Below are positions 1 to 8,363 of a stretch of 32,396 bases of DNA, piece by piece. Position numbers and translations under genes: made by a program. This DNA comes from Rhizobacter sp. (lineage in GTDB: Bacteria; Pseudomonadota; Gammaproteobacteria; Burkholderiales; Burkholderiaceae_C): positions 1 to 32,396 of the forward strand of contig JANXZN010000020.1 of the NCBI GenBank assembly GCA_025355545.1, given 5' to 3'. Position 1 is the first letter of the stretch. The number at the start of each line of letters is the position of its first letter. The notes beneath the pieces are model-generated. The model did not search any database, was not told where the DNA came from, and was given only the letters and a program-made list of their open reading frames with translations.

Positions 1-1
1 G

Positions 2-721
2 CTGGCAGCGGGCGACCAGGCCCGCTTCCGTTTCCATCACGTGTCGACCGACGAGGTCTACGGCTCGCTCACGAAGGCCGACCCGCCGTTCACCGAAACC
101 GACACGTACGAGCCGAACAGCCCCTACTCGGCCAGCAAGGCTGCGAGTGATCACCTGGTGCGCGCCTGGCACCACACCTACGGCCTGCCGGTGCTCACCA
201 CCAACTGCAGCAACAACTACGGCCCCTATCACTTCCCCGAGAAACTGATCCCGCTGATGATCGTCAACGCCCTCGCCGGCAAACCGCTGCCGGTCTACGG
301 CGACGGCCAGCAGGTGCGCGACTGGCTCTACGTGAAGGACCACGCGAGCGCGATCCGCGAGGTGCTGGCGCGCGGCCGGGTCGGCGAGACCTACAACGTC
401 GGCGGCGGATGCGAGAAGCCCAACGTCGAGATCGTGCAGACCATCTGCGCGCTGCTCGACCAGATGCGGCCCGACCCGGCCGGCAGCTACAGCCGCTTGA
501 TCACCCATGTCACCGATCGCCCCGGTCACGACCGGCGCTACGCGATCGACGCGCGCAAGCTCGAACGCGAGCTCGGCTGGCGGCCCGCCGAGACCTTCGA
601 CTCCGGCATCCGCAAGACGGTGCGCTGGTACCTCGACAACACCGAGTGGGTCGGCCGGGTGCAGAGCGGCGCCTACCGCGCCTGGGTCGCGACGAACTAC
701 GGCGCGCGCGCCGGCGCATGA
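2..721 (+). CDS. rfbB: dTDP-glucose 4,6-dehydratase, C-terminal part (5' truncated by window edge)
   Basis: Frame open from the window start; [56 protein letters not shown] and [12 protein letters not shown] are characteristic of RmlB-type extended SDR enzymes; followed by rfbD with ATGA overlap. Confidence 0.95.
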   Translation: MAAGDQARFRFHHVSTDEVYGSLTKADPPFTETDTYEPNSPYSASKAASDHLVRAWHHTYGLPVLTTNCSNNYGPYHFPEKLIPLMIVNALAGKPLPVYGDGQQVRDWLYVKDHASAIREVLARGRVGETYNVGGGCEKPNVEIVQTICALLDQMRPDPAGSYSRLITHVTDRPGHDRRYAIDARKLERELGWRPAETFDSGIRKTVRWYLDNTEWVGRVQSGAYRAWVATNYGARAGA

Positions 722-1614
722 AGATCCTGCTGCTCGGCAAGAACGGCCAGGTCGGCTGGGAACTGCAGCGCGCGCTCGCGCCGCTCGGCGAGCTGATCGC
801 GCTCGATTTCGACAGCCCCGGCCCGCTGAGCGCCGACTTCTCGCGGCCCGAATCACTCGCCGCGACGGTGCGCGCGGTCGCGCCGCAGATCATCGTGAAT
901 GCCGCGGCGCACACGGCCGTCGACAAGGCGGAGAGCGAGCCGGGCCTGGCACGCGCACTGAATGCCACGTCGCCGGCGGTGCTGGCGCGCGAGGCCGCCG
1001 CGCTCGGTGCCTGGCTGCTGCACTACAGCACCGACTACGTGTTCGACGGCAGCGGCACCGCGCCACGCGACGAAGCCTCGCCCACCGGCCCGCTGAGCGT
1101 CTACGGCGCCACCAAGCTGGAGGGCGAACTGGCGATCCGCGCCAGCGCCTGCAGGCATCTGATCCTGCGCACCAGCTGGGTCTACGCCGCGCGCGGCGGC
1201 AACTTCGCGAAGACGATGCTCAAGCTCGCGCGCGAGCGCGAGCGGCTCACCGTCATCGCCGATCAGATCGGCGCCCCGACCGGTGCCGATCTGATCGCCG
1301 ACCTCAGCGCCCACATGCTGCGAGCCGTGCAGCAGCGCCCCGAGCTCGCCGGCACCTACCACGCGGTCGCCGCCGGCGAGACGAGCTGGTTCGGCTACGC
1401 GCGCCATGTGATCGAGTTCGCACGCGCGCGCGGGGAAGACATTCGCGTCGCCCCCGAGGCGATCGATGCGGTGCCGACCAGCGCGTTCGTGACGGCGGCG
1501 CGACGACCGGCCAATTCGCGCCTCGACACATCGAAGCTGCGCCACACCTTCGGCCTGCAGCTGCCGCACTGGCAGACCGGTGTCGAACGCATGCTGACCG
1601 AGGTGCTCGGCTGA
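718..1614 (+). CDS. rfbD: dTDP-4-dehydrorhamnose reductase
   Basis: ATG at 718 overlaps rfbB stop; [62 protein letters not shown] are RmlD signatures. The supplied ORF 409..1614 is over-extended. Confidence 0.94.
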   Translation: MKILLLGKNGQVGWELQRALAPLGELIALDFDSPGPLSADFSRPESLAATVRAVAPQIIVNAAAHTAVDKAESEPGLARALNATSPAVLAREAAALGAWLLHYSTDYVFDGSGTAPRDEASPTGPLSVYGATKLEGELAIRASACRHLILRTSWVYAARGGNFAKTMLKLARERERLTVIADQIGAPTGADLIADLSAHMLRAVQQRPELAGTYHAVAAGETSWFGYARHVIEFARARGEDIRVAPEAIDAVPTSAFVTAARRPANSRLDTSKLRHTFGLQLPHWQTGVERMLTEVLG

Positions 1615-1645
1615 GCGCGCTGCAACCACTTTGAGCACCCGACCC

Positions 1646-2536
1646 ATGACGACCTCGACCCGCAAGGGCATCATTCTCGCCGGCGGCTCCGGCACCCGGC
1701 TGCACCCCGCGACCCTGGCGATGAGCAAGCAGCTGCTGCCGGTGTACGACAAGCCGATGGTGTACTACCCGCTCGCCACGCTGATGCTCGCCGGCATCCG
1801 CGAGATCCTGCTGATCAGCACGCCGCAGGACACACCGCGCTTCGAGGCGCTGCTCGGCGACGGCAGCCGCTGGGGCCTGGACATCCGCTACTGCGTGCAG
1901 CCCAGCCCCGACGGCCTGGCGCAGGCGTTCATTCTGGGTCGCGACTTCGTCGGTTCCAAGCCCAGCGCGCTGGTGCTCGGCGACAACATTTTCTATGGTC
2001 ACGACCTGCAGCGGATCCTGCAGGCCGCGGCGGCCCGCGAGCACGGCGCCTCGGTGTTCGCCTACCACGTGACCGACCCGGAGCGATATGGCGTGGTCGC
2101 GTTCGATGCGCAAAGGCGCGCACTCAGCATCGAAGAGAAGCCGCGCGCGCCGCAGAGCAACTACGCGGTCACGGGCCTGTACTTCTACGACGAGCAGGTC
2201 TGCGACATCGCCGCCCACATCAAACCCTCGGCGCGCGGCGAACTCGAGATCACCGACCTCAACGCGATCTACCTGACGCAGGGCCAGCTCAACGTCGAGA
2301 TCATGGGGCGCGGCTATGCCTGGCTCGACACCGGCACGCACGACAGCCTGCTCGAGGCGAGCCAGTTCATCGCGACCCTCGAGAAGCGCCAGGGCCTGAA
2401 GGTGGCGTGCCCCGAAGAGATCGCCTTCCGCTCGGGCTGGATCAGCGCCGGGCAGCTCGAGGCGCTCGCGCAGCCGATGCTGAAGAACGGCTACGGGCAG
2501 TATCTGCAACGGGTGCTGGTCGACCGCGTCTACTGA
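1646..2536 (+). CDS. rfbA: glucose-1-phosphate thymidylyltransferase
   Basis: [53 protein letters not shown] nucleotidyltransferase signature. ATG at 1646 preferred; TTG at 1631 is also possible. Confidence 0.94.
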   Translation: MTTSTRKGIILAGGSGTRLHPATLAMSKQLLPVYDKPMVYYPLATLMLAGIREILLISTPQDTPRFEALLGDGSRWGLDIRYCVQPSPDGLAQAFILGRDFVGSKPSALVLGDNIFYGHDLQRILQAAAAREHGASVFAYHVTDPERYGVVAFDAQRRALSIEEKPRAPQSNYAVTGLYFYDEQVCDIAAHIKPSARGELEITDLNAIYLTQGQLNVEIMGRGYAWLDTGTHDSLLEASQFIATLEKRQGLKVACPEEIAFRSGWISAGQLEALAQPMLKNGYGQYLQRVLVDRVY

Positions 2537-2858
2537 GCACCCCCCAGGACGCCGCCCCCGAGATGCGGGCGTCGAACGCCTCCTGTAGCCGCAGGTAAGC
2601 CGGGTTTCGAGACTGCACGCGAGCGGCCGACCAGCGTCGGCCGTGTAAGAGCGCGCTACGGTTGAACCCCGAACGCGGCCGCAAATGCGACGAGTTTGGG
2701 CGGTTTGCCCGCGGAACCGGTCGGGCACGCGATCTGCAATCCGGCCCATGTCTCCGACCCGCCCTTCGCCGGATCACCCGGCCTTCCCGACTGCATGCCC
2801 CTGCTCCCTGTTCCCTCAAGCACCCCCGTTCGGGGCTTACGTCACGTTACCTACGAAA

Positions 2859-3067
2859 CACTTGCAGAGAGAGAAGCCTCTCAAGTGCCGGCGCATGACG
2901 CCGATACCGATAACAACCCAACACTGAGCCTGCATCGCAGGCCGGTGGTGGTCAGTGCCTCGCGACCCCCGCGCATCCGCGCCATACCGACTTCAGTCGG
3001 TCCACTCGTATCGCCGCACCGCAGCCCCGTCGATTCACGTCGACGGGATGAACCGACACACGAGTGA
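2859..3067 (+). promoter_or_regulatory. Putative structured 5' leader of the DUF1996 gene with SD-sequestering stem
   Basis: Consecutive self-complementary elements read directly: CACTTG(2859-2864)/CAAGTG(2882-2887); CGGCG/CGCCG(2889-2903); CACTGAGCCTGC-ATC-GCAGGC...TCAGTG(2922-2957); ACCGAC-TTCA-GTCGGT(2986-3001); CCCGTCGA-TTCACG-TCGACGGG(3026-3047); long-range CACTCGT(3003-3009)/ACGAGTG(3060-3066) covering the likely SD GAGTGAG (3062-3068). Confidence 0.45.
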
Positions 3068-3076
3068 GACACCGAC

Positions 3077-4324
3077 ATGATCAATAAGCGCGGCTCCAGG
3101 CTCTCCGCCATTCCAACGACACTCTGCGCCTTGTTCGCAGCCACTCTTTCCGCCTGCGGCGGCGGCGACGCCGGCTCGTCCACGGGCACCGATTCACTGG
3201 CGATGGGCCTGACCGACTCCTCCCCGCTCGCGCAGCTCCAGGCGGCCGGCGGCAACGGGCGAGGCAAGGGCAAGGGAGTCGATCTCACGCCCCCTGCACC
3301 TGCACCTGCACCTGCACCTGCACCTGCACCTGCACCTGCACCTGCGCCTGTCACTGCTCCTGCTCCCGCTCCTGCTCCCAGCAGCGCGACATCGCTGATG
3401 CCTTTCATTGACGCCACCAAGATCCCGACCGGATTCGCGGGCGCGAGCACGTTCAACGTAACGTCCACTACGGAGATCGCGCCCGCCGCTGACGGCGCAT
3501 TTCGGACGGTCTGCACGCTGGCGAAGATGGCTTACGACGATCCGATCGTCTATCCTGGCCAGGGTGGCATATCGCACCTCCACGCCTTCTTCGGCAACAC
3601 GGGCACGGACGCCAGTTCAACGACCGATTCGCTGCGGAACACTGGCAACTCGACCTGCCGCGGTGGCATCGCGAACCGCTCGGCCTACTGGGTGCCGGCA
3701 ATGATCGACACCAAAGCCGGAACGCCGCTCCTGCCCGACAACAACGGCGTGTACTACAAGGCAGGATTCGACATCCCTGCGTCGCAGATACAACCCATTC
3801 CCGCAGGCCTTCGCATGATTGCGGGCGATCCCACAGCGAGCGCGTCGCGCCCGGCCCCCGTCAGCATGCGGTTTAAATGCATCGGGGGGCCGAACAACGA
3901 GAACGACAAGTACGGACCGACCATCCCGAACTGCGACGTGGGTGCGCAGGTCTGGAGCGAAGTGTTCTTCCCGCAATGCTGGGATGGCGTAAATCTCGAT
4001 TCACCCGATCACAAGAGTCACATGAGTTACGTGGTGCAGGATCAAACTGCGCCGTTCGCCAAGCACTGCCCTTCTACCCATCCGGTGCCCATTCCCGCAA
4101 TCACGTTCAATGTGACCTACACGGTGACCGAACTGAACGCCCCACTGCGCTGGAGACTGTCCTCCGACAACTATGACCCTGCGCAACCTGGAGGCCACTC
4201 ATCGCACGGCGATTGGTTCAACGGCTGGGACCCGAGCATCAGCAACGCGTGGGCGAAGAACTGTGTTCAGAATGCAAAGGATTGCCACAGCCACTTGGTC
4301 GGTGACGGGCGGATGATGTTCTGA
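3077..4324 (+). CDS. DUF1996-like lipoprotein with Pro-Ala repeat linker
   Basis: N-terminus MINKRGSRLSAIPTTLCALFAATLSACGGG carries lipobox LSAC; (PA)n linker; globular part with GGISHLHAFFGNTG, YWVPAMID, SPDHKSHMSYV, NYDPAQPGGHSSHGDWFNGWDP and CHSHLVGDGR resembles the DUF1996 family. Confidence 0.8.
   Translation: MINKRGSRLSAIPTTLCALFAATLSACGGGDAGSSTGTDSLAMGLTDSSPLAQLQAAGGNGRGKGKGVDLTPPAPAPAPAPAPAPAPAPAPVTAPAPAPAPSSATSLMPFIDATKIPTGFAGASTFNVTSTTEIAPAADGAFRTVCTLAKMAYDDPIVYPGQGGISHLHAFFGNTGTDASSTTDSLRNTGNSTCRGGIANRSAYWVPAMIDTKAGTPLLPDNNGVYYKAGFDIPASQIQPIPAGLRMIAGDPTASASRPAPVSMRFKCIGGPNNENDKYGPTIPNCDVGAQVWSEVFFPQCWDGVNLDSPDHKSHMSYVVQDQTAPFAKHCPSTHPVPIPAITFNVTYTVTELNAPLRWRLSSDNYDPAQPGGHSSHGDWFNGWDPSISNAWAKNCVQNAKDCHSHLVGDGRMMF
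3293..3340 (+). repeat. In-frame hexanucleotide tandem repeat (CCTGCA)x8, followed by degenerate copies to about 3376
   Basis: Eight perfect CCTGCA copies counted; in frame with the CDS as Pro-Ala dipeptides; degenerate cctgcg/gctcct/gctccc continue. Confidence 0.95.
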
Positions 4325-4385
4325 GCGTCGGCGACGCCTGTCCGGATTCCTGGCCACTCCAACGTCATTCGAGTGTTGCGCGAAA

Positions 4386-4763
4386 ATGGCCCGCATGAGA
4401 TTCGTTGCGCTCACACTGCTGTTCTGCACCAACGTCGCGCTGGCGTTCGCGCCCGTGCCTTCTGATCTGGAGGCACAGCAAGCGCACGCACAAGGATCTT
4501 GCGGCAAGCTTGGCCCCGGGACCGGCCTGAAGAACGGGAAGGGCTGGATCGTCTCGATGATGCCCGGAAGACACGAGTTTCGAATGCGAGGCGGTGGCAA
4601 GGTCCTGCTGACCGTGGCAAAAAAGACCGTCATGGACTTTGACATAGGCCGCCCTTACTACATCGTCATAGAAGATGCAGCCCCGGGGGCGATGCTGGAG
4701 TGGAAGATTCCCGGCAGTGACTGGGTACCGGTCTCGAAATACTTCCTCTATCCCCCGCAATAG
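4386..4763 (+). CDS. Small secreted protein of unknown function
   Basis: 125 aa with signal-peptide-like N-terminus MARMRFVALTLLFCTNVALAFA; compact beta-rich-looking remainder; no family recognised; downstream of the DUF1996 gene on the same strand. Confidence 0.65.
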   Translation: MARMRFVALTLLFCTNVALAFAPVPSDLEAQQAHAQGSCGKLGPGTGLKNGKGWIVSMMPGRHEFRMRGGGKVLLTVAKKTVMDFDIGRPYYIVIEDAAPGAMLEWKIPGSDWVPVSKYFLYPPQ

Positions 4764-4827
4764 TGCCCACCAGCTTGGCGCCTGTCTGTGCAAACGCAGG
4801 CGACCCGAGACTTCACGATTGCCGCAC

Positions 4828-4859
4828 GTTCAGCTCGAAGGTGACGTTGCGAGCCGAAC
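4828..4859. terminator. Possible bidirectional terminator hairpin between convergent genes
   Basis: GTTCAGCTCG-N12-CGAGCCGAAC, 9 of 10 positions paired; a second hairpin CGCCTG...CAGGCG at 4779-4802; no clear U-tract. Confidence 0.3.
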
Positions 4860-4874
4860 AGGACCGTGCCAGGG

Positions 4875-5741
4875 TCAGCCGGTGCGATCCCCGGGGGAGT
4901 CACGCAAAGCGACGGGGTAGCGCTTGACCACGCCAAACACCTTGTGCATCGGGATGTGCGGCCTGTTCGAAAGATAGCTGTTCATCGCAGCTTCCTCCTT
5001 AGCCTTGTCGTAAGTGGATGCCTGGGGCCGCAGGCTGTGATCGACCGACAGCGCATCGACAATTCCCATCCTCAGCCGATTCCTCTCGATCACCTCCGCC
5101 CAGACCAGATCGATGCCCCACATTTCGTCCTGCTGGTCGAAGGGCAACAGCAATCGGGCGGCATCCCTTCGCAACGAGACCAGCGGGCCGCATTCGACGA
5201 AGAGGGTCTGACGGGCCTGCAGCCACGGGCGTCTGAGCACAAAGGAATGATCGAAGTGACTGTGCCAGGCCCTCGAGGGCTGAGCGACCGCGAAATCGAA
5301 TTTCTGCTGGTAGGCAATGTAGGCGGGCAGGAAACCCCGCGGCAAGTAGATGTCGTCGTCGCAGGCGACGATGAAATCGAAGTCGTCCACATCCGAAGGT
5401 CGAAGCAGCCGATTCAGCAACGCGAACTTCGGCTCCGGCTCGGTCGCGACCAACGCAGTGACCTCGCGAACCTTCGAGTTCTCCGACCTGCCCTTCAAGG
5501 CCACCCAGCGCTGCTCGACCCGCAAGCCCTGCTGCGTCGACGCGAACGCTTCCACGAGATGGTCGACGGCGTTCGCCCGGTCGGCCATGTAGACACCGAG
5601 CACAAGGATCCGAACCGGGGCATCGGGTTCGATCGCGTTCGAAGGCATCGGTGCGCGCGTGCGCAGGAACAGGCGGTGACGCAGACGCCGCAGGCGACCC
5701 GAGTGAAGCATCTTCAGGACGATGGAACGAAGCAGATTCAT
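4875..5741 (-). CDS. DUF707-like putative glycosyltransferase
   Basis: VRILVLGVYMADRANAVDHLVEAF...RWVALKGRS, DFDFIVACDDDIYLPRGFL, FVECGPLVSLRRDAARLLLP, MWGIDLVWAEVI, VDALSVDHSLRP fit a DUF707 glycosyltransferase-like fold; start overlaps stop of the next gene by 4 nt. Confidence 0.65.
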   Translation of the reverse strand: MNLLRSIVLKMLHSGRLRRLRHRLFLRTRAPMPSNAIEPDAPVRILVLGVYMADRANAVDHLVEAFASTQQGLRVEQRWVALKGRSENSKVREVTALVATEPEPKFALLNRLLRPSDVDDFDFIVACDDDIYLPRGFLPAYIAYQQKFDFAVAQPSRAWHSHFDHSFVLRRPWLQARQTLFVECGPLVSLRRDAARLLLPFDQQDEMWGIDLVWAEVIERNRLRMGIVDALSVDHSLRPQASTYDKAKEEAAMNSYLSNRPHIPMHKVFGVVKRYPVALRDSPGDRTG

Positions 5742-6907
5742 GGCAGTCGACCCCGCCCCGCCCTCTGACGGTCGACTGCTTCCTTCATCGTTCGAACGAT
5801 CGACGGGACGTTGACTGCCGCGTTGTATTCCCGATCGATCAGCGACCTGCCGCGCAACCCCATCTCGCGGGCCAGCCCGGGCCGATCGCAGACGTGTTGG
5901 ATGGCCTGACGCAGCGCCTCGCCGTCGCCCACCTTCATCGTGAACCCGGTCTCGCCGTTCCTGACGACTTCGGTCGACGCGCCGACCTCGGTGCTGATGA
6001 TCGGCAAGCCCATCGTCATCGCCTCCAGGAAGACCCAGAGAGGGCCGATGTCGGCCGTGGTGGGCACGACCAGCACATCCATCTGCGCGTACAGCTGCCT
6101 GAGCCGTTCGTCGTTGGGCTCGAAGTCGGCGTGCACGTGGGCATTCGCAGGCAGCTCCTTCGGCGCCTGCTTGGTGACGAGGTGCAGTTCGGCGATGTCC
6201 TGAAAGTGGGCCTTGAACACCTGCAGCAGCAGCGGGCCGCCCTTTCTGACGAAGTCACCGCCGACGAACAGGAGTCGAAGGCGCTGGCCCGGCGCGCGCG
6301 AAGGCTGCGGCACCCAACGCCACAACTCCAGATCCATCCCCACGTGCAGCGCCTGCACCCGCTCGCCCGGCACGCCGCAGTCGCGCGTCAGGATGCCGGC
6401 GCCCCAATGCGAGAACGGCAGGAAGTAGTCGGTGTGCCGCACGCGCCAAAGGTCGAGGGCCAGGCGGGCCCGTTGCCGCAGTCGTGACTTGGCGAGCTCG
6501 TTCGGATACAGCGGATAGTTGGCGCGGTCGGTGATGGGGGCCTCGTCGGTGCTGCTGAACCGCAATGGCCTGGCACGCAGGCAGCCGCGCAGCGCGCACA
6601 GCACGTCCGCCTCGAACAGATGAATCATCACGGCGTCGAAATCGTCGAGCCGCCGCAGGAACGGCCATGCCTGCTGCAGCACCCGTGCCCGCATGAACAG
6701 CGGCGCCGGCAGGAAGCGCAAGCGGCTGGGCACGTCGGGCGCGGTGTAGTGGCTCACCGGTGCCCAGGTCAGTTCTACATCCGGCTCGCGCTGCGCATAC
6801 TTGCGCAGGTTGAGGTAGCGGGTCATGTTGCCGATCGCCGTGTTCAGAATGAAGCCGAATCGGTACGGCGTGCGCGCAGTCGTCTGCGGGGGGTCGGTTG
6901 AAGTCAT
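5738..6907 (-). CDS. Glycosyltransferase family 4 (GT4-like)
   Basis: RLRLLFVGGDFVRKGGPLLLQVF, MDVLVVPTTADIGPLWVFLEAMTMGLPIISTEVGASTEVVRNGETGFTMKVGD: GT4 C-terminal pattern. Confidence 0.88.
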   Translation of the reverse strand: MTSTDPPQTTARTPYRFGFILNTAIGNMTRYLNLRKYAQREPDVELTWAPVSHYTAPDVPSRLRFLPAPLFMRARVLQQAWPFLRRLDDFDAVMIHLFEADVLCALRGCLRARPLRFSSTDEAPITDRANYPLYPNELAKSRLRQRARLALDLWRVRHTDYFLPFSHWGAGILTRDCGVPGERVQALHVGMDLELWRWVPQPSRAPGQRLRLLFVGGDFVRKGGPLLLQVFKAHFQDIAELHLVTKQAPKELPANAHVHADFEPNDERLRQLYAQMDVLVVPTTADIGPLWVFLEAMTMGLPIISTEVGASTEVVRNGETGFTMKVGDGEALRQAIQHVCDRPGLAREMGLRGRSLIDREYNAAVNVPSIVRTMKEAVDRQRAGRGRLP

Positions 6908-8211
6908 GTGATGGTTCGCTTGATGTCAACGGTGACGGCCTGGCGCCGCATCGCCGCTCGATAGACGTCCAGCATGCGGTCGACCTTGAGTTCCCAGTCG
7001 AATTCGGACCGGACCTTGGCCAGGCCGACTTCGCCCAGGCGCTTGCGCCCTGGTGCAGACTGCGCCATCGCGACCATCGCAGCGGCGAACGCATCGACGA
7101 TCCCGGTGCGTGATGTCGGTTGCACCAGCACGCCGCAGCGCGGGTCGAGGTAGTCGAGCGGGCCCCCCCACGCCGTGGCGATCACCGGCTTGGCCATCGA
7201 CATCGCTTCGAGCACCACCGCGCCGCCGCACTCGAGCAGGCTGGGCAGCACCAGGCAATCGGCCTCTCGCAGGCGCCGGGCGCACACCGCCTGCGCCAGC
7301 CAGCCGGCGAAGTGGACCGTTCCGGCCGGCCCCGCGTCCGTGCCGGCGATTCCCAGTTCAGCGGCCAGCGTTTCGAGCCCGGCCCGCTCGCTGCCATCGC
7401 CCAGGACCAGCAGGCGCATCGGCGCCTGCGCACGCGCCCGGGCGAATGCGCGCAGCAACAGGTCGACGGCCTTCCAGTCGACGAGGCGGCCCATGAATGC
7501 GAAGGTGACGACTGCATGGTCTGCTGGGTCCAGCCGCTCGGGCGGCGCCTGCCACAGGCTCAGGTCGACGCCGTTTTCCACCAGCTCGATCACGTTCGTG
7601 CAAACGCCCGCGGGCAGCGCGGCGCGGGTGCGCAGGTTCGCCACCAGCAGCGTCGCGGCGCGGCGCTTGCCGGGCATCAACGCATTCAGCAGCGCGGCGC
7701 TGGCGCGGCCGAGCCCGAGCAGCGCGCGTTCGATGCCGCCGCGGTTGCGCCGGAATGCGGGCGGGTAGTCCATGCCGCCGTTCATCGGCCCGATCACGAC
7801 CGGCACACCGAAGCCGAACAGCATCGAGGGCTCCCGCGGCGACACCGGCATCGGCTGGTGCACGACCGTGATGCCCTGCTCGCGCACGAGCCGGCGCACC
7901 AGCCGGCGTTGCGCCAGCTGCGTCGACAGGCGCGACAGGAACCCGGTCGTGAAGTACGCGATCTGCGGCGGCAGGCGCCGGCCGATCTGCCACATGGCGC
8001 GATGCCAGGCCGTGTCCTCGATGTAAAGGATGCGTTCGTCACCGGGGTAGAGCTGCGTGAGCTCGGCGCGCGTGCGCGCATGCGTCACCAGCCACACCGG
8101 GATGCCGCGCCGGCGCAGCACGCGGAAGTAATGCAGCGGCAACGCGGCTTCGCCGCCGAAGCGCGCCGACGCGTGCTCGGCGGCGATCAGGACACGCAGA
8201 TCGTCGGTCAA
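6904..8211 (-). CDS. Glycosyltransferase family 4
   Basis: VVTFAFMGRLVDWKAVDLLLRAFA, LLVLGDGSERAGLETLAAELG, ADCLVLPSLLECGGAVVLEAMSMAKPVIATAWGGPLDYL: GT4 signature. Confidence 0.92.
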   Translation of the reverse strand: MTDDLRVLIAAEHASARFGGEAALPLHYFRVLRRRGIPVWLVTHARTRAELTQLYPGDERILYIEDTAWHRAMWQIGRRLPPQIAYFTTGFLSRLSTQLAQRRLVRRLVREQGITVVHQPMPVSPREPSMLFGFGVPVVIGPMNGGMDYPPAFRRNRGGIERALLGLGRASAALLNALMPGKRRAATLLVANLRTRAALPAGVCTNVIELVENGVDLSLWQAPPERLDPADHAVVTFAFMGRLVDWKAVDLLLRAFARARAQAPMRLLVLGDGSERAGLETLAAELGIAGTDAGPAGTVHFAGWLAQAVCARRLREADCLVLPSLLECGGAVVLEAMSMAKPVIATAWGGPLDYLDPRCGVLVQPTSRTGIVDAFAAAMVAMAQSAPGRKRLGEVGLAKVRSEFDWELKVDRMLDVYRAAMRRQAVTVDIKRTIT

Positions 8212-8363
8212 TCTTTACCCCCCGCTGACCACGCCGCATCGACGGCGAACATCTGGGTGACTCGCGCGTCGCACGGTCGGTCGCGTGTGCCGGCCAACGC
8301 CAGCAGTGGAATGCGTCGCCGAGAGAAATCTCGGTCGCTCATTCGATTGCGCACCCCGATCCA

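Noticed and set aside
2662-3067. Small ORFs in the gap between rfbA and the DUF1996 gene (78, 80, 123 aa)
   Set aside because: Low-complexity composition, no domain, overlap in several frames, and coincide with the strongly self-complementary leader.
3293-3340. CRISPR-like array
   Set aside because: Unit is 6 bp with no spacers; it is a coding microsatellite, and no direct repeats with spacers were seen elsewhere in the window.
3194-3583. Antisense ORFs across the hexamer repeat encoding Arg/Cys-rich or Gly/Ala-rich tracts
   Set aside because: They mirror the sense Pro-Ala repeat; composition is typical of shadow ORFs in GC-rich coding DNA and they conflict with the well-supported DUF1996 CDS.
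4880-4925. c-di-GMP-I (GEMM) riboswitch-like string gtcacgcaaagcgacggggtag on the + strand
   Set aside because: Resembles the GACGCAAAGCCxCGGG core, but no GGCAAACC partner segment or paired stems are evident, and it lies antisense within the C-terminal codons of the DUF707-like gene (KRYPVALRDSP).
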